This document shows positions 1-8,030 of a stretch of DNA of 64,000 nucleotides, piece by piece. The translations under genes and the position numbers were made by a program. A model generated the notes under the pieces. That model had not been told where the DNA came from. It made no database searches and saw only the letters and a list, made by a program, of their open reading frames with translations. Every line of letters starts with the position of its first letter. Position 1 is the stretch's first letter. The DNA is taken from NCBI RefSeq assembly GCF_003001675.1, contig NZ_PVYW01000020.1:1-64000 (forward strand), read 5' to 3'. This DNA comes from Cohnella sp. SGD-V74 (lineage in GTDB: Bacteria > Bacillota > Bacilli > Paenibacillales > Paenibacillaceae).

Positions 1-79
1 GGATTTTTTATATAATCGCCATGAAAAACACTTATATTATTACATATATAGCTAATTGTAGTTATTTTCGCGTGAAGTT

Positions 80-1195
80 TTATGCAACGCTAGTGGCGTA
101 TTCCCCGCTATGCCCGATGGCGGACGAAATCGCGTCTGCCGCCTCTTCCAGGCGCCCGCTCTCCAGCGCAATGTCGAGCCGCTCGCGCTGCCGGGACAGC
201 AGCGTCGGCAACCTCTCTCCGGTTGGTCTCGGGCCGCTTCCCCCGCAGCTCAGCAGCTGCATGTTCTCCCCCTGGCCGATTCCGACGACCAGCTTGCGCC
301 TCATCCGATAATACGCGACCGCGAGTCCGTCCCAGGAGACGAACGCAAGGCTGCAAATGACGGAGACCGGAAGACGAAGAAGCCGCGTGCAAATGGATTG
401 CGCCGTCTCGAGCGTCCCGGTGACGTAGCCGGACATCGCCTCTTCGTCCCGAAACGGCCCGGACGGTTCCGAACCGTCCGGCCGCTGAAGCAGCAGCATC
501 GTGTAATGCTCGTCCACGAACACGGTTTGCAGCTTCGCCCCTTCGAGCAGTTCGGCCATAATGTTCTCGAAGGCGAACTGGAGCAGCGTCCGATCGCTGC
601 CGTTCATCTCCTCCGGCCATCGATCGACCCTCGCGAGTACGGGCAGCAGCTTCGAATCGGCATCCAGCGGGCATTCCAGCTCCGCAAGACGGGCCGCCGA
701 CAAGCCGGCATCCTCGGCGCCGTGCAGCAGCAGCCGGCGGAACCAGCCGTTGCGCAGCGAAGGCATCGCCTGACGGACTCTCGCCTGCGCATCCAGGACG
801 AATTGATCGCGCCGCCATTCTTCCTGCAGCGCTTCGATCGCGCTGCCGATCGCGCGCACGATCGGCTCGTCGCCCTCCGTCTTCAGAATGTAGTCGATGC
901 TGCCGTCCCGCAGCGCCTGGCGAACGCAGCTCATCTCGTTCATTCCCGTCAGGAAGATCACTTTGCAGCGCGGCCATCTGGACCGGATCTCCTTCAGCAG
1001 CCGCAGCCCGTCCATGCCCGGCATGCGGATGTCGCTCAGAACGATGTCGATCTTCACGCGGTTCAGCCATTCGATGGCCTCGATCGCGGAATACGCCCGG
1101 TACAGATCCATCTCGGGCAGATCGGCCTCCTGAAGCATCTCGTGAAGCCCGTCTACCGTATACGGTTCGTCATCTACGATTAACAGACGATGCAT
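80..1195 (-). pseudogene. Response regulator of the YesN type, truncated before its AraC DNA-binding domain
   Basis: Residues 1-120 form a receiver domain: acidic pair Asp8-Asp9, phospho-acceptor Asp55 in LSDIRMPG, conserved Lys105. A middle linker domain follows to residue 371. YesN-type regulators normally end with about 100 residues of AraC helix-turn-helix. Here the frame stops (TAA at 80-82) after EYATSVA with no such domain, just where the DNA becomes AT-rich. The start is the ATG at 1195, with AGGAGGTT 8 nt upstream, and it overlaps the kinase stop by 26 bases. The partner is the kinase at 1170-2939. Without the output domain it probably cannot bind DNA, although a separate regulatory role is not excluded. 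Receiver identification is firm; pseudogene status is an inference. Confidence 0.75.
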
Positions 1196-2939
1196 CGTCA
1201 ACAACCTCCTTCGCGATCGGCAGCCGAAGCTCCGCCAACAGTCCGCCGCTATGGCCCCGTGACAGGACAAGACCGCTCCCCTGCCCGAATTTGATCTGGA
1301 CGCGGCGGTGAACGTTGATCAGCCCGGTGCTCTCCGCCTGCTTGTCCGGGTCGAGCAGCCGCTGGCGAAGCTCCTGCAGCTTGCTCTCGTCCAGCTCTTC
1401 TCCGTTGTCTTCGACGGAGACGACAAGCGTGTCCGGCTCCAATCGGAAGCCGATACCGATCCAGCCGTCCTTCATCTTATTTTCCAACCCGTAATTGTAG
1501 GCGTTCTCGATCAGCGGCTGCAGGATCAGCCTGGGCACGAGACAGGTTGCCAAACCGGGCGGAAGCTCCCCGAATTCGCTGCGAATCCGGCTGCCGAAGC
1601 GAAACGACTGAATCTCCGTATACGTACGGGCGTACTTGACCTCCAGCTCCAGCGGAATTTCGTCCATCCCGTCCCGGGTAATGAACTGGAAGTAATCGCC
1701 CAAATACTTGGTAAACCTCACGATGTTGTCATGATCCTGCAAATTCGCCATCCGGTGCAAAATAAAGAAGCTGTTGTACAGAAAATGGGGGTTGATCTGC
1801 GATTGCAGATGTCTGAGCTCGGCGAGGCGGACGCGGTACTTGTGCTCGTACACTTCATGGACGAGCACGTTCAATTGCCTGACCATTGCGTTGAATCGAT
1901 TAAACAGAAAGCCAAACTCGTCCTTCAGCGGGTACTGGACGACGAGATTCAGGTTCCCTTGCTCCACTTTGTTAAAAGAGCGCATCAGCGTCCGAAGCGG
2001 CCGCTGAATGATCCGATAGAGACTGAGCGAGAAGGAGACGACGACCACGACCGACATCAGCGTAAGCAGCAGCATCCACCAACGATAGCGCTCCAGCGGG
2101 CCGAACGCCGCGCTCTCCGGCATCAGAATCGTCAGAGTCGTATCCAGCTTGTCCGACGACTTGTCGATGACGAGGTAGTTTTCGCCGCCCACGGCAAGCG
2201 TCTGGCTCTGCACGGAACCGCTGTGTCTTTGTAGAACCGCCTCCCCTGCTCCGGGCAAACCGGTGTCGGCCGCGATGCTCCACGGCAGCCGATTGCCCGT
2301 CAGAATGGCCGTCTCCCCGTTGTTCGTGAACTGGCGCAAAGCGTCTCTGAGCGCCGGCTTCGACACTTCCACCGTCAGCAGAAACACCGGCTCCTTCCTG
2401 CCGGGTGCGGGCGGTTCCGGATAGGGGACGCTGATGAACAAGCGGTCCTGCCATAACAAGTAAGGCGACTCGTAACGGTTCGTCGTCGCGGACAGCGCCT
2501 TGAAAGCTTGCTCGTCGAAGGCGCTGATCGCATCGTCGTTGGACGTGACACTGCGGTTCAGAAGCGGAATGAAGGCGGTTACATTATGAACGAAGCTGTT
2601 GGACGATTTGACCAGATCGAGCTTGCTCTTCAGCGCCAGGATAGCGTCCGTTCGCTCGATGTCGGACATAACGTCGACGGCCGTGCTCAGCTTCATCAGG
2701 TCGACGTCGTTGACGTAAGCTTCGATCAGCTTGATGACCCGCTGGAAATCCGACTCGATCAGACTGACGTACAGCTCCACCTTGGCGTTCATCGAGCCTA
2801 CGATCTCCTTGCGGACCGTCTCCTGCCCCGATTCGTTCATGTACAGGTTCAGCGCGTACAGCGGAATCAGCAGAGCGAGAAACGTCAGCACGATTTTCAG
2901 AAAGATGGAGCTTCGGGGCGCTCGCGTAATGACCTTCAT
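1170..2939 (-). CDS. Sensor histidine kinase of the YesM (HPK7) type
   Basis: This 589-residue membrane kinase has one transmembrane segment near residues 12-32, an extracytoplasmic sensor region, a second segment near 290-312, a HAMP linker, and a His_kinase domain with the phospho-acceptor in LQSQINPHFLYNS. The ATPase part carries QPLIENAYNYG (N box). The family senses extracellular sugars or envelope cues and phosphorylates a YesN-type regulator, here the truncated gene directly downstream. The ATG at 2939 is chosen because an AGGAGG lies about 10 nt upstream and the longer frame would run into the terminator of the next gene. Its regulator lacks an output domain, so the pathway may be dead or cross-wired. 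Confidence 0.9.
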   Translation of the reverse strand: MKVITRAPRSSIFLKIVLTFLALLIPLYALNLYMNESGQETVRKEIVGSMNAKVELYVSLIESDFQRVIKLIEAYVNDVDLMKLSTAVDVMSDIERTDAILALKSKLDLVKSSNSFVHNVTAFIPLLNRSVTSNDDAISAFDEQAFKALSATTNRYESPYLLWQDRLFISVPYPEPPAPGRKEPVFLLTVEVSKPALRDALRQFTNNGETAILTGNRLPWSIAADTGLPGAGEAVLQRHSGSVQSQTLAVGGENYLVIDKSSDKLDTTLTILMPESAAFGPLERYRWWMLLLTLMSVVVVVSFSLSLYRIIQRPLRTLMRSFNKVEQGNLNLVVQYPLKDEFGFLFNRFNAMVRQLNVLVHEVYEHKYRVRLAELRHLQSQINPHFLYNSFFILHRMANLQDHDNIVRFTKYLGDYFQFITRDGMDEIPLELEVKYARTYTEIQSFRFGSRIRSEFGELPPGLATCLVPRLILQPLIENAYNYGLENKMKDGWIGIGFRLEPDTLVVSVEDNGEELDESKLQELRQRLLDPDKQAESTGLINVHRRVQIKFGQGSGLVLSRGHSGGLLAELRLPIAKEVVDDASSVNRR

Positions 2940-3017
2940 GCCGTGCGGCCTCCTTTTAGGTGCGTAGAAGGTTGTATTCTTCCCTGCCTGTGCAACCTCC
3001 TGCCTTCGTCGACTGGC

Positions 3018-3055
3018 AAAAAAAACGAAAGACTGCCGGAAAACTTCCGGCAGTC
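3018..3055 (-). terminator. Rho-independent terminator of the galactonate dehydratase operon
   Basis: On the minus strand GACTGCCGGA pairs with TCCGGCAGTC around a short loop, and a run of eight T follows. It lies 7 bases past the dgoD stop. Confidence 0.85.
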
Positions 3056-3061
3056 CGTCCG

Positions 3062-4213
3062 TTACCACTCCGCTACGCTGCCGTCCTCGTGGCGCCAGAG
3101 CGGATTTTTCCAATTGTGTCCGATCGCCGCCATCTTGCGTACATGCTCCTCGTCGATCTCGATGCCCAGCCCCGGTCCGTTCGGAATGGCGACGAAGCCG
3201 TTCGTGTAGGCGAATACGGAAGGATCGACGATGTAGTCCAACAAATCGTTGCCCTGGTTATAATGAATGCCCAAGCTCTGCTCTTGAATGAAGGCGTTAT
3301 GGCAAGTCGCGTCCACCTGCAAGCAGGCGGCCAGCGCAATCGGTCCGAGCGGACAGTGCGGCGCGAGCGCCACGTCGTAAGCCTCTGCCATACTCGCGAT
3401 TTTCTTGCATTCCGTAATTCCGCCCGCGTGGGAGACGTCCGGCTGGATGATATCGACGTACCCGTCCGAGAGCAAGCCCTTGAAATCCCAGCGCGAAAAC
3501 ATTCTCTCTCCCGTCGCGATCGGGATTTGCGCGGCGCGGGCGATCTCCCGAAGCGCCTCGTTGTTTTCCGGCAGGACGGGCTCTTCGATGAACATCGGGC
3601 GGAAAGCTTCCAGCTCCTTCGCCAGCACTTTCGCCATCGGCTTGTGCACCCTGCCGTGAAAGTCGATGCCGATGCCGAAATGGGAACCGACAGCCGAACG
3701 AACCGCGGCTACCCGTTCGAGCACCTGATCGATTTTCTCGTGCGTATCGACGTATTGCAGTTCCTCGGTTCCGTTCATTTTGACGGCCGTGAAGCCTTGC
3801 GCCTTCGCCCGTGCTGCCGCCTCGCCGACATCGGACGGACGGTCGCCGCCGATCCAGGAATACACCTTGATCTTGCTGCGGCAAGCTCCGCCCATCAATT
3901 GATAGACGGGCGCTTGGTGGAACTTGCCCTTGATGTCCCACAGCGCCTGGTCGATTCCGGCGATCGCGCTCATCAGAATCGGTCCCCCGCGATAGAAGCC
4001 TCCCCGGTACATCGCTTGCCAGTGGTCTTCGATGTCCAGCGGGTTTTTCCCGATCAGATACCCGCTCAGTTCCTCAACCGCCGCTTTTACCGTATGCGCC
4101 TTGCCTTCGACGATCGGCTCTCCCCAACCCGTTATGCCTTCGTCGGTCTCGATTTTCAAAAACAGCCATCTCGGCGGTACGACGAACGTTTCCATTTTCG
4201 TGATTTTCATCAT
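3062..4213 (-). CDS. dgoD: D-galactonate dehydratase
   Basis: Enolase-superfamily enzyme of 383 residues, the usual DgoD length. It dehydrates D-galactonate to 2-keto-3-deoxy-galactonate in the De Ley-Doudoroff route. Family signatures visible in order: GWGEPIVEG near the N terminus, [20 protein letters not shown], metal-ligand segments DFHGRVH, FIEEPV and ATGERMFS, the catalytic-His segment [10 protein letters not shown], and the C-terminal [11 protein letters not shown]. Similarity to the E. coli enzyme extends end to end from memory. It overlaps the upstream GntR gene by 4 bases (ATGA), so the two are translationally coupled. Two tandem ATGs occur at the start and either could be used. It fits a locus that releases galactose from plant polymers. 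Confidence 0.93.
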   Translation of the reverse strand: MMKITKMETFVVPPRWLFLKIETDEGITGWGEPIVEGKAHTVKAAVEELSGYLIGKNPLDIEDHWQAMYRGGFYRGGPILMSAIAGIDQALWDIKGKFHQAPVYQLMGGACRSKIKVYSWIGGDRPSDVGEAAARAKAQGFTAVKMNGTEELQYVDTHEKIDQVLERVAAVRSAVGSHFGIGIDFHGRVHKPMAKVLAKELEAFRPMFIEEPVLPENNEALREIARAAQIPIATGERMFSRWDFKGLLSDGYVDIIQPDVSHAGGITECKKIASMAEAYDVALAPHCPLGPIALAACLQVDATCHNAFIQEQSLGIHYNQGNDLLDYIVDPSVFAYTNGFVAIPNGPGLGIEIDEEHVRKMAAIGHNWKNPLWRHEDGSVAEW

Positions 4214-4887
4214 TCGCTTCCTCTCGTTTGTATGGCGTTCAGCATGTCTTGAATGTGCGCTTTCATCAACGCGCGCGCTTGCTCCGGCTGCCGCTCCTCG
4301 ATCGCGATGGCGATCAGCCGGTGATACCCGGCCGCCTTCTCCCGCATGCGGGGGAGCTTATCCGTCTCTCTTCTGCCCTGCGCGGACAAATCCGCCACGA
4401 CGCTCAGCATCTGCGCCAGCAGCGGATTGCCCGCTCCGTCGGCGATCTCCTGATGGAAGCTCACGTCGGTCGCGAAATGATCCTCACCGGCATTCATCTG
4501 CGCCTCCATCCGATCGCACAGTTCGCGGATGGAACGGGCCTGCGCGACGGAACATCGAACCGCGCAATAAGCCGCCAGCTCCGGCTCGATCGTCAGGCGA
4601 GCCTCCAACAGCTGGATCAGCGATCGCGTCTCCATCCCCCTCAGCCGGTCCACCGGATCGGCCAACAGCTCCGGATCGTTCGTAATGAAAATTCCCCGTC
4701 CGTGCTCAATGCTGACGATTCTCCGGCTCTCCAGCACGCGCAGCGCCTCGCGGACCGCCGTCAGGCTGTAGCCGTAGCGCGACGCCAGCTGCTGCATCGT
4801 CGGCAGCCGCTCTCCCGGCTTCCACTCCCCGGTGCGAATTCTCTCTTCCATCTGCTTCAGAATTTCTTCGTGAGCCAGCTTCTTCAT
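4210..4887 (-). CDS. GntR-family regulator, FadR subfamily (FCD domain)
   Basis: A 225-residue cytoplasmic repressor-type protein. Residues 1-70 form the GntR winged helix ([34 protein letters not shown]). The rest is an all-helical FCD ligand domain, with metal-site-like residues in [14 protein letters not shown] and a late His in AHIQDML. FadR/FCD members commonly sense sugar acids. As the first gene of the dgoD operon, this one plausibly responds to galactonate or a related acid; the ligand is inferred. The ATG at 4887 is preceded only by a weak AGCGAGG. The AT-rich region upstream holds repeated AAGATAATA words that could be its own operator. Confidence 0.9.
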   Translation of the reverse strand: MKKLAHEEILKQMEERIRTGEWKPGERLPTMQQLASRYGYSLTAVREALRVLESRRIVSIEHGRGIFITNDPELLADPVDRLRGMETRSLIQLLEARLTIEPELAAYCAVRCSVAQARSIRELCDRMEAQMNAGEDHFATDVSFHQEIADGAGNPLLAQMLSVVADLSAQGRRETDKLPRMREKAAGYHRLIAIAIEERQPEQARALMKAHIQDMLNAIQTRGSE

Positions 4888-4908
4888 CTCGGCCTCGCTT
4901 TTTCTTTG

Positions 4909-4950
4909 CTTTAATAAGATAATAACTTTATGTTTAAAAGATAATATCTA
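4909..4950 (-). promoter_or_regulatory. Putative promoter/operator of the GntR-dgoD operon
   Basis: An AT-rich stretch upstream of the GntR gene contains the direct repeat AAGATAATA at 4916 and 4938, spaced 22 bp (about two helical turns). The second copy lies in the near-palindrome AGATAATATCT. This would suit a dimeric GntR repressor. The rest of 4951-5187 shows no gene. Confidence 0.35.
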
Positions 4951-5187
4951 TTTACCCTTTGTGTCAATCGGATTTATATATAAACTATGTCTGACCAATT
5001 GACTCCTATCCGCTTCAACGGAGGTGCCGACAACAAGCGGGCTTTTCGGGAGGGATTAACCGATTTTGTCGAGCATCTCCGGTCAGGCGGCGGCTTTTGG
5101 GAAGGGGAATAACCGGTTTCTTAGACTAACGCCTTCCTTCCAGGAGCGCTGACCGAGAGCAAAGTGTCCACAAGCGTGAATTAATCC

Positions 5188-5343
5188 CTAGGGCGTGTAT
5201 GCAACCTCCGAGGAAAGCAGATGTTGCCGAATTTTCGTTCCATGCAAGGAACTTTTGTGAAGGCGTACCAGGGGTACGTCAAGCAAAAGTGACGCAACAG
5301 GGGATGATAGATGCCTCTGAGCGGGTTTGCATACACGCCCTAG
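5188..5343. mobile_element. MITE-like palindromic element with 17-bp terminal inverted repeats
   Basis: The ends are perfect inverted repeats of 17 bp (CTAGGGCGTGTATGCAA at 5188-5204 and its complement at 5327-5343). The interior is itself an imperfect palindrome centred on GTACCAGGGGTAC near 5266-5278. Removing the outermost bases leaves a TA or CTAG on both sides, as expected for a target duplication of IS630/Tc1- or IS5-type elements. No transposase fits in 156 bp, so this would be a non-autonomous element. The open frames here are by-products of the symmetry. Confidence 0.6.
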
Positions 5344-5400
5344 TAGAGCATTCCAGAAGTAAAATGCGATTGCGCTCGAAGCCGATGCAATCTTACTCTC

Positions 5401-6183
5401 CAACCCGACTCCGCACGGTTGCAGCTACTCTGACGTCCCATTCGATGTTCCAACCCGACACAGCGCGGTTGCAGCTACTTTACCAGCTCATTCGATGCTC
5501 CAACCCGACTCCGCACGGTTGCAGCTACTCTACCAGCTCATTCGATGCTCCAACCCGACTCAGCGCGGTTGCAGCTACTCTGCCGCCCCATTCGATGCTC
5601 CAACCCGACTCAGCGCGGTTGCAGCTACTCTACCGGCCCTTTCGTCGCTCCAACCCGACTCCGCACGGTTGCAGCTACTCTACCGGCCCTTTCGCTGCTC
5701 CAACCCGACTCCGCACGGTTGCAGCTACTCTACCGGCCCTTTCGCCGCTCCAACCCGACTCCGCACGGTTGCAGCTACTCTGACGCCCCATTCGATGCTC
5801 CAACCCGACTCAGCGCGGTTGCAGCTACTCTACCAGCTCATTCGCTGCTCCAACCCGACTCCGCACGGTTGCAGCTACTCTGACATCCCATTCGATGTTC
5901 CAACCCGACTCAGCACGGTTGCAGCTACTCTTACATCCCATTCGATGCTCCAACCCGACTCAGCGCGGTTGCAGCTACTCTACCGGCCCTTTCGCCGCTC
6001 CAACCCGACTCCGCACGGTTGCAGCTACTCTACCAGTTCAATCGCTGCTCCAACCCGACTCCGCACGGTTGCAGCTACTCTACCGGCCCTTTCGCCGCTC
6101 CAACCCGACTCCGCACGGTTGCAGCTACTCTGACGCCCCATTCGATGCTCCAACCCGACTCAGCGCGGTTGCAGCTACTCTAC
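5401..6183. repeat. 50-bp tandem repeat array, 15 full units plus one partial
   Basis: Units start every 50 bases exactly, from 5401 to 6151. Bases 1-30 of each unit are nearly invariant (CAACCCGACT, then C/A-GC-A/G-CGGTT, then GCAGCTACTC). Bases 31-50 occur in a few recurring variants: one group ends in CATTCGATGCT or CATTCGATGTT, the other has CGGCCCTTTCGCCGCT. Because 50 is not a multiple of three, all three forward frames stay open through the array and give spurious proteins. No ribosome site precedes them. The array is not CRISPR: the variable parts recur and are only 20 bp. CAACC and GGTTG in the core could form a small stem. Confidence 0.93.
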
Positions 6184-6190
6184 TAGCAGG

Positions 6191-6216
6191 AAAAAACCGC
6201 CGTTGCTTGACGGCGG
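6191..6216 (-). terminator. Rho-independent terminator
   Basis: On the minus strand CCGCCGT and ACGGCGG form a 7-bp stem with a 6-base loop, followed by six T. It lies about 200 bases downstream of the DUF488 gene and abuts the repeat array. Confidence 0.7.
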
Positions 6217-6421
6217 TCCCTTGCATCAGCCTTGTTCACTTTTTGTAGTAGTATCAATCTTCTCATAAACATGGAAATAGTAAATGTACGGATTTCTATC
6301 ATTCGCAACAATCAATGAAATTTCCAAAATAAAACGTCCCAGCTCGCACACAGATCAATCCGTATATTCTGCTTCCCATGACGATTCGAATAGGCGAATA
6401 AGCGGAAGACACCTTCTTCCG

Positions 6422-6784
6422 CTACTCGACGTCCCCCTCCAAGTACCGCTTCAGCACGACCGCCTGATTGTGAAGCTCGTCCCTGGCGGCGTAGAGCAGC
6501 GTGACGTCCTGCTCCTTGGCCCACGACCGCAGGCGCTCTACGTGTGGTTGGACGGCTTCGCTCTTCAACTCCGCGATGTAGCTCGCCTGAAACTCCCCGA
6601 AACGCTCAGGTTTATGCCCGAACCAGCGGCAGAGCTCGGTACTGGGCGCGACATCCTTCAGCCAGACCACCGCGCCGACGCGCTCCTTGGTCATTCCTCG
6701 CGGCCATAGCCTGTCCACCAGCACCCGGAAGCCGTCGGCCTCGTTGGCCTCTTCATAGACCCGTTTTATTTTATATTGTCCCAT
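6422..6784 (-). CDS. DUF488 family protein (YeaO-like)
   Basis: A 120-residue cytoplasmic protein recognised by the family hallmarks: an N-terminal KIKRVYEEANEADGFRVLVDRLWPRG, a central W-FGHKPERF-EF--SY, and a C-terminal VTLLYAARDELHNQAVVL. The length is normal for the family. The biochemical function of DUF488 is not established. The ATG at 6784 has a good GGAGGT site 6 nt upstream. It is a single gene. A hairpin overlapping its stop (AGCGGAAG pairing with CTTCCGCT near 6403-6423) may stabilise the 3' end before the terminator at 6191-6216. Confidence 0.88.
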   Translation of the reverse strand: MGQYKIKRVYEEANEADGFRVLVDRLWPRGMTKERVGAVVWLKDVAPSTELCRWFGHKPERFGEFQASYIAELKSEAVQPHVERLRSWAKEQDVTLLYAARDELHNQAVVLKRYLEGDVE

Positions 6785-6888
6785 TTCCGCACCTCCAGCG
6801 TTCTGTCATGCCGACTTCCCTTTTCGTCCAGATGTTCTAATTATAGCTGACCAGCTTTCATTTCGCAGTCCGGATGCTTGCCCTTCGA

Positions 6889-6917
6889 TTGTGAACGCCG
6901 CAAAAAAACGGTATATT
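6889..6917 (+). promoter_or_regulatory. Sigma-A-like promoter for the ArsR-like regulator
   Basis: TTGTGA and TATATT are separated by 17 bp, about 60 bases upstream of the start codon at 6975. Confidence 0.55.
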
Positions 6918-6974
6918 ATTCATAAACATTTTTGTTAATCCCTATGCGAGCTAATCGATCCCGGAGGTCTCCTC

Positions 6975-7901
6975 ATGAAATTGGACATATCGGAGAACGC
7001 GCTGCCCGTCTACGAAGCGCTGGCCAGTGACGTGCGGCTGCGGATCATCCATCTGTTGGCCAAAGAACCGATGAACGTCAAAGAGCTGGCGGAAGCCGTC
7101 GGCCTGAGCAGCGCGATCATGACGATGCACACGAAAAAGCTGGAAAAGGCCAAGCTGATCCGCACCGAGATGGTCCGGGGCCGAGGCGGCGTCCAAAAGC
7201 TGTGCAGGCTGTGCGTGGATAAAATAGAAATCGATTTTCCCGCGAAAGAGGAAACGAACAGGGAGAGCCATCGTACAGAGCTTTCCGTCGGTCATTATAC
7301 CGATTTCGAGATTCATCCGACGTGCGGTCTGGCAACTCCGCGCAAGCTGATCGGCGAATTCGACGAACCGAGATATTTCTGGGATTCCGAGAGAGTCGAC
7401 GCCAAAATATTGTGGTTCGGCAAAGGCTTCATCGAATATAAGGTTCCGAACTTCCTGCTGCCGAGCCAGGTTCCCGACGAATTGGTCATTTCAATGGAGC
7501 TTGCTTCCGAAGCGCCGGCCACGAACAACAACTGGCCCTCGGACATCGCTTTCCGCCTCAACGACGAAGAGCTGGGGACATGGACGAGCCCGGGCGATTT
7601 CGGAGACAATCGCGGGAAGTATACGCCAGCCTGGTGGCCCGACGCGATCAACCAGTACGGATTGCTTAAGCACCTGAGAATTACGAAAGACGGAACCTAC
7701 ATGGACGGCAACAAAATGTCCAACGTGACGCTAAGCGATATTCAAGTCCGGAACAAGCAGTGGACGTTCCGAATCTCCTGCACGGACGAAGCCAAGCATA
7801 TCGGCGGAGTGACGCTGTTCGGAACGGGATTCGGCAACTATAATCAGGACATCGTGTTCCAGCTGTATTATACGAAAACCGAGCAGCCCGCATCGGGCTA
7901 G
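6975..7901 (+). CDS. ArsR-like winged-helix transcriptional regulator with a large C-terminal domain (COG4189 type)
   Basis: A 308-residue protein. Residues 8-75 form a winged helix: EALASDVRLRIIHLLAKEPM, then MNVKELAEAVGLSSAIMTMHTKKLEKA. The remaining ~230 residues form a domain rich in aromatic and acidic residues (GLATPRKLIGEFDEPRYFWD, TWTSPGDFGDNRGKYTPAWWP) typical of predicted regulators in Paenibacillaceae. A strong GGAGGTC precedes the ATG. It is monocistronic and convergent with the beta-galactosidase gene. The fold of the second half suggests a ligand-binding module, but the ligand is unknown. No metal-binding Cys motif of classical ArsR sensors is visible. Confidence 0.8.
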   Translation: MKLDISENALPVYEALASDVRLRIIHLLAKEPMNVKELAEAVGLSSAIMTMHTKKLEKAKLIRTEMVRGRGGVQKLCRLCVDKIEIDFPAKEETNRESHRTELSVGHYTDFEIHPTCGLATPRKLIGEFDEPRYFWDSERVDAKILWFGKGFIEYKVPNFLLPSQVPDELVISMELASEAPATNNNWPSDIAFRLNDEELGTWTSPGDFGDNRGKYTPAWWPDAINQYGLLKHLRITKDGTYMDGNKMSNVTLSDIQVRNKQWTFRISCTDEAKHIGGVTLFGTGFGNYNQDIVFQLYYTKTEQPASG

Positions 7902-7976
7902 ACTTCCCGTTAAGCAGGCGTCGCGGTTGCCCAATTGTTGTTCGTAAGAACGGCATGCCCCGGGCGCACTACGGCA

Positions 7977-8021
7977 AAAGGACCTCAACTTTCACCGCCC
8001 AAGCGGAAGTTGAGGTCCTTT
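7977..8021. terminator. Bidirectional terminator between convergent genes
   Basis: AAAGGACCTCAACTT pairs with AAGTTGAGGTCCTTT (15-bp perfect stem, 15-base loop) between the regulator and the beta-galactosidase gene. Confidence 0.85.
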
Positions 8022-8030
8022 GCTATCAGA

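Noticed and set aside
15-320. Plus-strand small protein starting MKNTYIITYIAN at the left end
   Set aside because: It crosses the junction into the antisense of the truncated regulator and has no supported start.
5039-5121. Imperfect direct repeat of about 30 bp (GGCTTTT...GGATTAACCG and GGCTTTT...GAATAACCGG)
   Set aside because: Only roughly three quarters identical, two copies, no associated feature.
5188-5403. Small minus-strand protein frame
   Set aside because: It falls inside the palindromic element and has no ribosome site or recognisable product.
5401-6183. CRISPR array or a repeat-rich secreted protein
   Set aside because: The variable 20-bp parts recur among units and are too short and too alike to be spacers. 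The open frames follow from the 50-bp period and lack a start with a ribosome site.
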